A program made the position numbers and the translations under genes. From JACDHG01 sp963811585 (GTDB lineage Bacteria > Actinomycetota > Actinomycetes > Propionibacteriales > Nocardioidaceae), in contig CAWERR010000008.1 in the NCBI GenBank assembly GCA_963811585.1, positions 893,810 through 957,809 on the forward strand: a DNA stretch of 64,000 nucleotides, given 5' to 3'. Below are positions 46,604 to 53,558 of this stretch, piece by piece; within the stretch, counting starts at the first letter, position 1, and each line of letters opens with the position of its first letter. The notes beneath the pieces are model-generated. The model had not been told where the DNA came from, made no database searches, and saw only the letters and a list, made by a program, of their open reading frames with translations.

Positions 46604-48692
46604 ATGCGCCTTAGCCGACCACGACTCCTGATCTGGCTGGGGTCCGTCGTCCTGACGTTTGGCCTCCTCGCGGGGATCGTCAACCACGAGATTCTCGATG
46701 GTGAGCGATTTGTCGAGCACGTCGATTCGATCCGCCAGGATCCAGACGTGGCGCGGGAGGTCGGTGAAGCCATGACCGCAAGGGTTGTGGCTGCGAAGCC
46801 TGATCTGGTCGCCGTGCGTCCGCTCATCGAGGCAGCTGCGGTTGCCTTCGCGGGCAGCTCAGCATTCGGTCCCATCGTCCGTGCATCGGCCGCCCAAGCG
46901 CACAAGGCGTTCACCGGTCCCACACCGGCTGCCCTGCGGGTGGCAGACCTCGGCGCGGTGCTCACGGGAGTCGTGCAGTCAGTCGCCCCCGAGGCCGCCG
47001 AGCAGCTGCCTCCAGATCTCGACGTCACACTTGCGCAAGTCGGCAGCCAAAGCTTCGCCTCGGACACCATCCATCTGACGCACGTTGTGAGCGAGTTGGC
47101 CTGGCTCCTACCGCTGCTCGCACTGCTGTGCCTTGCCACCGCGGTGCTGCTTTCAGCCGATCGCAGGCGCGCGGCGATCGATGCCGGCAAGGGCGTGTGC
47201 TGGGCAGGGGGGGTGCTCATCGGCATCGCGATTTCCGCCCGTGGTGCCGCGTCGTTTGCCGATGCGGACACGCTGCCGGGTGCGCTCATCGCTGCGTCGT
47301 TGCATGAGTTCAGCCGACCGGTGGTGTGGACGGGAGCAGGCGCTCTTGCGGCGGGCGGGTTAGTCGTTCTGGCGGCCGCGCACCGACCTGGTCTCGACGT
47401 ACGCGGCGCCTCGACGGCCTCCTGGAAATGGCTAGCGGGACGTACTGGAGCAACCCGTGAACGCCTCGCCCGCATCCTTGTGTGGGCGCTGCTTGGGTGC
47501 GGCCTGATCCTGCGGCCGCTGGAGATGGTCACCGCGGCCGCGGTCATCGCGGGCGTGGGCTGCGTGCTCTACGGCCTGACCGAGTTGTGGCAGCTGGTCA
47601 AAGAGAGCCGCTCCGGCGCGCGAATCTCGCGCACGGTGTCGACCCCCGGCGCTGGCCGGACCCGCATCATCGGAGCGATGTGCGGGGTGGCGCTGCTGGC
47701 TGGGGTGCTGGTCGTGCTCGCCCGACCGGTTGACTCCGACATCGCGGCGGCTCAGTCGGCCCCGGGAGACCCAAACGCGTGCAACGGCCATGTCGAGTTG
47801 TGCGACCGGCCTACGACGAGGTCGCGTATCCGGCGACGCACAACTCGATGTCCGCTGTCGACCATCCGAACTGGTTTTTCCCCGAGCAGCCGACGGGCTT
47901 CATCGGACAGCTCGACGACGGGATCCGGGTGTTGCTGATCGACACCTGGTACGGCCAGTCGACCCAGCGCCCCGGCGTGGTGGCGACTGTGCTGCCAATC
48001 GGAAGCCGCGAGGCCGAGCTTGAGGCTGACTATGGCGAAGAGCGTGGTCGAGAGTGCCATGCGATTGCGCGACGCCGCCTCGCTCACTCCGACGGGACCG
48101 GTCGAGCCCTACCTGTGCCATGGATACTGCGAGCTGGGCTCGTAAGCTCTGCAGCCCGAGCTCGAAAACGTCGCGGTTGGCTGGAGGCTCATCCGCGCGA
48201 GGTTGTCTCGCTGTTCATCCAGGATGAGGTGTCGCCGGCTGACACGGCCGAGGTGTTCGAGCGAGGCCGGCCTCATTCCGTACGTGCACACCAACAGACC
48301 GGCGAAGCTTGGCCGACGCTCGGCGAGATGATCGACTCCGGTCGGCGGCTCGTCGTCCTGATGGAGAACCAAGGCGGCGGCACGACGTACCCGTGGCTGC
48401 TGCAAGGCTTCGACTGGGTGCAGGACACACCCTTCGACGCCCAAAGCGTCGGATTTCGACTGCAGTCGACGCGCGGGCAGCCGACAGTCCGCTGTTCCTC
48501 GTCAACCACTGGCTCAACAACCACGGATCGCGGGTCAGCGACGCTGCCAAGGTCAACGCGTACGACGTGCTGTGGCCACGGGTCGAGACGTGTCAACGCG
48601 AGCGCGACCAGCTCCCCAACTACGTCGCGGTCGACTTCTACGACCAGGGGGACCTGCTGACCGTTGTCGACCAGCTCAATGGCCTGGACTAG
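46604..48692 (+). CDS. Membrane protein fused to a PI-PLC-X-like domain, frameshifted
   Basis: About 695 residues after correction. The N-terminal 390 residues contain a membrane helix at the start (LLIWLGSVVLTFGLLAGIV), an extracytoplasmic loop, then several helices ending with GAMCGVALLAGVLVVLA. The C-terminal extracytoplasmic domain has ACNGHVELCDR, YPATHNSMSAVDHPNWFFPE, GIRVLLIDTWYG, PYLCHGYCELGS and VVSLFIQDEVSPADTAEVFE, the histidine and acidic motifs of PI-PLC-X-like phosphodiesterases. LVNHWLNNHGSRVSDAAKVN closes it. Frame changes occur near 47810, 48005, 48150, 48260 and 48470. The substrate may be a phosphoinositide or other phosphodiester lipid. Confidence 0.75.
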
Positions 48693-48741
48693 ATCGTCAA
48701 CCTGCTGTTGACGATCAGGGAACGTCAACCTAGGGTTGACG
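48693..48741. promoter_or_regulatory. Two perfect palindromes before the Clp-N/HTH gene
   Basis: ATCGTCAAC-N5-GTTGACGAT (48693-48715) and CGTCAACC-TAG-GGTTGACG (48723-48741) fill nearly all of the 51-bp gap. Both share the half-site GTTGACG and their centres are 28 bp apart. They end two bases before the ATG of a gene encoding an HTH protein, so self-regulation by steric block is likely. Confidence 0.7.
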
Positions 48742-48743
48742 CC

Positions 48744-49431
48744 ATGACGTTGGACGAACTCATCAACCAGGCCAAGAGTCGGCATCCCGACGGCAGTGCC
48801 CTCGACCACCTTGCCGAAGCGTGCGCGTTGGCCGACAACCTCGGCGAGCTCGCCGATCATCTCGTCGGCCACTTCGTCGATCAGGCGCGACGCGCCGGCG
48901 CTTCGTGGGCGATGATCGGGCAGAGCATGGGCGTGACCAAGCAGGCCGCCCAGAAGCGCTTTGTCGCCGGTGACACCACCATGGACCGTTTCACCAACCG
49001 GGCGAAGGTCGTGGTGCTCAAGGCACAGAACGAAAGCCGCAACCTGGGTCACGACGAAGTCACCAGTCTCCACCTCATCCTGGGCCTGCTCGCTGAATGG
49101 GAAGGGTTGGCGGGACAGCGCGATCGAGGCTGCGGGCGTTGGCAAGACGGCGGTCAGTGCAGCGGCCGGTGCGGCCCTTGCACCGGCGGGAGTGTCGCAC
49201 GCCGATCACGCGCCCTTCTCCGCCGGCCTCAGGAAGGTGTATGAGCTCAGCGTGCGTGAGGCGCTGCGGCTAGGTCACAACTATGTCGGCACCGAACACA
49301 TCCTCCTCGGCCTGCTCGAGGCTCGGGAGGAGCCGGGCGCGCAGGTCCTGACCGGACTAGGGGTGTCCAAGCCTGACGTGGAGGCATGGACGCTGCAGGC
49401 ACTCGAGGACATGAAACGGACTCGGGCCTAG
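48744..49431 (+). CDS. HTH regulator with Clp N-terminal repeat domain, frameshifted
   Basis: About 229 residues. The N-terminal part (TLDELINQAKSRHPDGSALD) leads to a helix-turn-helix ARRAGASWAMIGQSMGVTKQ. It is followed by two Clp-N repeats: RAKVVVLKAQNESRNLGHDE with SLHLILGLLAEWEG, and ELSVREALRLGHNYVGTEHI with LLGLLEAREEPGAQVL. The Clp-N fold normally recognises substrates or adaptors in ClpC/ClpA; here it is joined to a DNA-binding module without an ATPase. One indel near 49115 separates the repeats. Two palindromes directly upstream are the probable operator. A proteotoxic-stress regulator is a reasonable inference. Confidence 0.8.
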
Positions 49432-49471
49432 CCCCGAGGCCGGCCCGCTACCCCGATGTGATGATGGCGGG

Positions 49472-49987
49472 ATGACCTGGACCGCGCCCGACGTGGCACT
49501 GCCTGAATTCTCGCTCACCGGCGATGACCGGCCAATCCTCGAAGGCTTCCTTGCCTGGCACCGCGCGTATCTGAGACACAAGTGCTCGGGCCTCACCGGT
49601 GAGCAGCTGGCGGAGCTTGCGGTACCGCCATCCAACCTGTCCTTGCTCGGCCTGGTTCGCCACATGGCCAAGGTTGAGCGGGTCTGGTTCCGCGAGCGGA
49701 TCGCCCGGGAAGACCACGAGCCGATGTATGACCGCGCTCTGGGTAAGGACGCTGACTTCGAAGACCTCGACCCAGGTCATGCACTCGCTGACTATGAGCG
49801 TCTGCTCGAGGAGTGTCGGCTGGCCGATGAAGCGCTGGCCGCGGCGTCATACGACGACACCATCACGGCACGCGCGGGCGTCATGTCGGTGCGCGCCGTG
49901 GTCGTCCACATGATCGAGGAGTATGCCCAGCACAACGGGCACGCTGACCTGCTCCGCGAGTGCATCGACGGCACGACGGGCAAGTAG
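49472..49987 (+). CDS. DinB-like DUF664 protein
   Basis: A 171-residue four-helix-bundle protein. LLGLVRHMAKVERVWFRERI provides the first metal histidine, and VVVHMIEEYAQHNGHADLLR the HxxxH pair that completes the DinB metal site. Actinobacterial DUF664 members are related to mycothiol-dependent enzymes such as maleylpyruvate isomerase, so a mycothiol transferase role is possible. It stands alone after the Clp-N gene. Confidence 0.88.
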   Translation: MTWTAPDVALPEFSLTGDDRPILEGFLAWHRAYLRHKCSGLTGEQLAELAVPPSNLSLLGLVRHMAKVERVWFRERIAREDHEPMYDRALGKDADFEDLDPGHALADYERLLEECRLADEALAAASYDDTITARAGVMSVRAVVVHMIEEYAQHNGHADLLRECIDGTTGK

Positions 49988-49999
49988 CGACGTCGGGGG

Positions 50000-51139
50000 T
50001 CACGCCAGCAGCAGATCCAGGTTGAGCCAGTGCGCCAGGTCGTTGATCTCGCGGTCGACGGCCGCGGTCATGGTTTTCGTGAAGGGCGCATCCTCGTGGA
50101 TGGCGTCGACCCGGAGGACTCCGGCGTTTCGATCGGCGGTGGCGTCGAGCTTGCCCACCAGCCGGTCGCCGTACAGGATCGGCAGCGCGAAGTATCCCCA
50201 CTTCCGCGTGGCCGCCGGCTTGTACATCTCTAGCTGGTAGTCGAACTCAAATATCTCGAGCGTGCGTTTGCGGTCGTAGACCAGTCGGTCCAACGGGGAC
50301 AGCAGAGCCGCCCGCCCGGCGAAGCGTCCGCCGAGCAGGGTGGGGTCGACGCGCCACGTGCCCTTGACTCCCTCGATGACGGCGGGCTCGCCGGCTGCTC
50401 CCACGTCATTCGGCTCCGATGGTGTCACCGGTGCCTTGGCGCGCGCGATACCCAGAGCCCGCAGCCGACGCTCGTCGCAGATGCGCTTCGCCTCGTCGAC
50501 GGGAACAACCGGGTCGTCGGGATAGACCCGCTCGGCCAGGTCAAAGAGCCGCTCCCGGCCCTTGCGACCCGCGGTCGCGACCTCACCGCGCTGCACCATG
50601 AAGTCGAGCATCTTGATGACGTTCTGGTTGTTCGTCCAGCCGCTCGACTGCCACGGGAGCTCGCAGGTGTCGGGAAGCTCGCGCGAGGTGAGTGGTCCCT
50701 CGACGTCAAGCAACTCGAGGATCTCCTGGCGGCACCCGTCGTTGGCGAGCACCCAGTCGCGGAGGTACTCCTGCCAATCGAGCAGCTCACCGCGCCCCGG
50801 CCATTCGGCCATCTCGGCACGAAAGAGCGCGAGGTCCTCGCTGGGCCGGATCATCAGGTGCAGCTCGATCAGCGTCTGTTCTTCCAACGCCGCGACGAGA
50901 TGGGCTGGTGAGTACGACAACCCGAGGCGACTCCAGGCCACCAGATCGGCACTAGGTGCTATGGCCGTTGCCGGGTCGATCTTGAGCAGCGTGAGGTGGC
51001 ACACCAGGTCGTGCAGATCGGTCGGTCGCGCGCGATCCAGCAGTTGCGCGCGCACGGCGATCCGGCGGGCGTCGGTGCGCGACAGCTCGTGGACGGTCAC
51101 GGGACGTGAACGCTCATGCGGGCTGTCGGTTGTTGTCAT
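50000..51139 (-). CDS. AlkZ/YcaQ-type winged-helix DNA glycosylase family protein
   Basis: A 379-residue protein made of three winged-helix-like domains of the HTH_42 family. VHELSRTDARRIAVRAQLLD at the start, LLSPLDRLVYDRKRTLEIFE and YEMYKPAATRKWGYFALPIL-type sequence (LEMYKPAATRKWGYFALPIL) near the end, and GDRLVGKLDATADR are family hallmarks. AlkZ excises bulky alkyl adducts and YcaQ unhooks crosslinks, using a Q-x-D motif; here that motif is not clear, so activity is uncertain. ATG 51139 overlaps a 41-codon ORF upstream. Confidence 0.85.
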   Translation of the reverse strand: MTTTDSPHERSRPVTVHELSRTDARRIAVRAQLLDRARPTDLHDLVCHLTLLKIDPATAIAPSADLVAWSRLGLSYSPAHLVAALEEQTLIELHLMIRPSEDLALFRAEMAEWPGRGELLDWQEYLRDWVLANDGCRQEILELLDVEGPLTSRELPDTCELPWQSSGWTNNQNVIKMLDFMVQRGEVATAGRKGRERLFDLAERVYPDDPVVPVDEAKRICDERRLRALGIARAKAPVTPSEPNDVGAAGEPAVIEGVKGTWRVDPTLLGGRFAGRAALLSPLDRLVYDRKRTLEIFEFDYQLEMYKPAATRKWGYFALPILYGDRLVGKLDATADRNAGVLRVDAIHEDAPFTKTMTAAVDREINDLAHWLNLDLLLA

Positions 51140-51239
51140 CCTGAGGCAAGTGGCCTTTCGCCTCGTCGTACGTGCCGGTGGGAGTCCAGGTGAAGTCCAG
51201 ATCCTGGTTGGAAACCAGACCAGCAGTGAGCTTCCGCAT
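51114..51239 (-). CDS. 41-codon ORF resembling the start of a DHFR-family gene
   Basis: ATG 51239 follows AAGGAG at good spacing and opens MRKLTAGLVSNQDLDFTWTP, ending at TGA 51114 inside the AlkZ-like gene. The first eight residues match the start of RibD/dihydrofolate-reductase-like proteins, but the continuation does not. It may be a deletion remnant of such a gene or a short leader peptide. Confidence 0.35.
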   Translation of the reverse strand: MRKLTAGLVSNQDLDFTWTPTGTYDEAKGHLPQDDNNRQPA

Positions 51240-51474
51240 CGAGCTACTCCTTGGTCATCGGGAGGCGTTGGGTTGACCAGTCTGGCAGCGGCCAGGACTG
51301 GTCACACTTCGAGTCCAGGCGCACAGTCACCGGCCCGCTCGAGGACAAAGTCAGCATGGGCTAAACCGTAGACGGCACCGCCGACGGTCGCCCGCCTGCG
51401 ATTGCCCGCGGACTCTCGGCGTCGGCTCGGAGGTCCCTGGTTAAGAATGGGCACCTCCAACGCGAGGAGTGCCT

Positions 51475-52842
51475 GTGACAACGACGTCGGACGCAACCCA
51501 TCTCTACGACCTCCCGATCCTGGACCGCATGGCGGAGCACTGCGTCCCAGGGGTCAGCGTGGCGATCATCAACGATGGTCAGGTCGCCGAGGAGCACGTG
51601 TACGGCGACCGGACGGCTGACACGTCGTCTCCTGTCACACCGACAACCCTGTTTCAGGCCTGCTCGATCAGCAAGCCGGTGACAGCGATGGGGATGCTCC
51701 GCCTGGTGGAGCAAGGGCGGCTCGATCTCGACGCCGACGTCAATGACCACCTCAAGTCGTGGCGGGTTCCGGCAAACGGAGGCTGGCAACCGCGGGTCAC
51801 GCTTCGGCAGATCGTCAGCCATTCCGCGGGACTGACCGCTCACGGTTTCCCTGGCTATCCGCGCGGGCAGTCGTTGCCGACCCTCGTCCAGGTGCTGTCA
51901 GGCATCGCCCCGGCAAACACCGAGGGAGTACGGGTCGACATCGCGCCCGGCGTGCAGTTCCGGTACTCCGGTGGCGGCACGACCGTCATGCAGCTTCTGC
52001 TCGAGGAGGTCACCGGTGTCGCGATCGCCGAGCTCCTCCGCGAACTCGTGCTCGAGCCGCTCCGCATGGAGCACAGCACCTTCGAGCAACCACTTCCCGA
52101 CGCACGATCCGACGAGGCTGCGACCGCCCATCACACTGACGGATCGCCCATCGAAGGCGACTGGCATACGTACCCAGAGCAAGGCGCTGCCGGACTCTGG
52201 ACAACCCCGGGCGACCTGATTCGCTTCGCACTGGGTATCCAACGCGCGGTCGCCGGCGGTGTGGACGGCCCGATCTCCACCGCGATGGCCGAGCAGATGC
52301 TCACCGCCCAGACGCCGCCCACTCCCGGTGCCGATCGGATTGGTGGGCTGAATGCAGTCGGGCTCGGCCCGTTCGTCCGGTGGGAAGAAGGCCGGACGAC
52401 GTACTTTGGGCACAGCGGCGGAAACGAAGGGTTCCGGTGCCATCTGATGGCCCACCGAGACGATGGCGTGGGCGCTGCCGTGATGACCAACAGCGACAGT
52501 GGGTCGTGGGTCGTCATGGACGCGTTCAATGCCATCGCCCGGGAGCATGCGTGGCCGGGCTACGTGAGCGAACCGTTCGACGCGCCACCGCCGCGTGGGC
52601 CTGGGCTTGATCAGTTCACGGGGGTGTTCGTGCTGCCTTCGGGCGTTCGCCTCGACGTGACACGGGTCGGCGACCAACTCAACGTGGTCGTCGGGGACCA
52701 GCCGGTCATCCCGTTCTCGGCGGAGGAGGAGACCAAGATCGTGTCTCAGTACGTCGACAGCACGCTAGCGCTGTCCGCAGACGGCAGTTTGGTGCTCCAT
52801 CAAAGCGACGTTGACACACCCTGTCGCAGAGTCTCGGAGTGA
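51475..52842 (+). CDS. Serine beta-lactamase-like hydrolase
   Basis: A 455-residue protein of the class C beta-lactamase/esterase family without a signal peptide. The nucleophile motif SxxK is S64-I-S-K67 in FQACSISKPVTAMG. The YxN-equivalent is in FRYSGGGTTVMQ (tyrosine kept, asparagine replaced), and HSGGNEGF replaces KTG. These substitutions are typical of esterases or peptidases rather than true beta-lactamases. A C-terminal lipocalin-like domain (about residues 375-455) follows. GAGGAG at 51464-51469 supports GTG 51475. Confidence 0.88.
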   Translation: MTTTSDATHLYDLPILDRMAEHCVPGVSVAIINDGQVAEEHVYGDRTADTSSPVTPTTLFQACSISKPVTAMGMLRLVEQGRLDLDADVNDHLKSWRVPANGGWQPRVTLRQIVSHSAGLTAHGFPGYPRGQSLPTLVQVLSGIAPANTEGVRVDIAPGVQFRYSGGGTTVMQLLLEEVTGVAIAELLRELVLEPLRMEHSTFEQPLPDARSDEAATAHHTDGSPIEGDWHTYPEQGAAGLWTTPGDLIRFALGIQRAVAGGVDGPISTAMAEQMLTAQTPPTPGADRIGGLNAVGLGPFVRWEEGRTTYFGHSGGNEGFRCHLMAHRDDGVGAAVMTNSDSGSWVVMDAFNAIAREHAWPGYVSEPFDAPPPRGPGLDQFTGVFVLPSGVRLDVTRVGDQLNVVVGDQPVIPFSAEEETKIVSQYVDSTLALSADGSLVLHQSDVDTPCRRVSE

Positions 52843-52920
52843 CCGAACGCGGCCAGCAGGCGGCGAGATTAGGGGATTTACCCGACGCGACGACGGACCG
52901 CTGGGGCCGATCGTCATTGC

Positions 52921-53118
52921 ATGACTATTTCCAACACCACCGACCGCCCGTGGTCGTACTACCTGCGTTTCCTCGCTCCCGGCCCGATCTCGCTCGGCAT
53001 GCACTCATGCGTAGACCCCGCTGTGTGGCACGCCACGTGGCGGGCGGTAGGCGCCGGGCGCGACGTCGTGCACGCGCAAGCCGAGGACGAGGACATGGCT
53101 CAGGGAAGAAAGCGATGA
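52921..53118 (+). CDS. 65-residue ORF coupled to the VOC gene
   Basis: ATG 52921 opens MTISNTTDRPWSYYLRFLAP and the ORF ends at a TGA that overlaps the ATG of the VOC gene (53115-53118). The protein has no clear domain and a charged C-terminus. The coupling favours a real leader gene, but the ribosome binding site is weak and part of a larger broken gene is also possible. It occupies most of the 272-bp gap. Confidence 0.4.
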   Translation: MTISNTTDRPWSYYLRFLAPGPISLGMHSCVDPAVWHATWRAVGAGRDVVHAQAEDEDMAQGRKR

Positions 53119-53558
53119 CTCCCAGCATCCTCGGCCTGTCGCACATCTCCCTCAGTGTCCGGGATCGCGACGCCGCTCGGCGCTTTTGGGTCGACGTCCT
53201 GGGTTTCGAGCTCATCGACGAGGAGCCGACCTACTGCTTCGTCTTCGACCGCGGAGCAGGACTCGCCATCACTCTGACCGACCACGACCAGACAGTGTCT
53301 GGCCCCTTCGACGAACACCATGCCGGTCTAGACCACCTTGCGTACGCGGTGCCTGACGTCGAGTCGCTGCTCAGCTGGGAGCAACGGCTGGACGGGCTCG
53401 GCGTAGCACACTCACCGATCGTCGAGACCGATGCCGGTCACCACCTCAACCTCCGGGCGCCCGACAATTTCCCCATCGAGCTCTACGTGATGAGGCCCGA
53501 GTTCGTCAGCGTTCTAGGTCTGGACGACGGCGTCGAGCCGGTTGCCGCCACCAGGTGA
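53115..53558 (+). CDS. VOC/glyoxalase-family protein
   Basis: A 147-residue single-chain protein of two paired beta-alpha-beta-beta-beta modules. LSHISLSVRDRDAARRFWVD gives the first metal histidine, AGLDHLAYAVPDVESLL the second, and NFPIELYVMRPEF the C-terminal glutamate. This is the metal set of glyoxalase/dioxygenase VOC proteins. The substrate is unknown. ATG 53115 overlaps the preceding ORF. Confidence 0.9.
   Translation: MTPSILGLSHISLSVRDRDAARRFWVDVLGFELIDEEPTYCFVFDRGAGLAITLTDHDQTVSGPFDEHHAGLDHLAYAVPDVESLLSWEQRLDGLGVAHSPIVETDAGHHLNLRAPDNFPIELYVMRPEFVSVLGLDDGVEPVAATR

Noticed and set aside
46258..47547. 429-codon minus-strand ORF opposite the PLC-like gene
   Set aside because: Low-complexity Ser/Thr/Arg/Ala composition typical of an antisense frame in high-GC DNA; the plus strand has membrane helices and a start.
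48273..49145. 290-codon minus-strand ORF across the PLC end and the Clp-N gene
   Set aside because: It reads antisense through both the palindromic operators and conserved HTH/Clp-N coding sequence.
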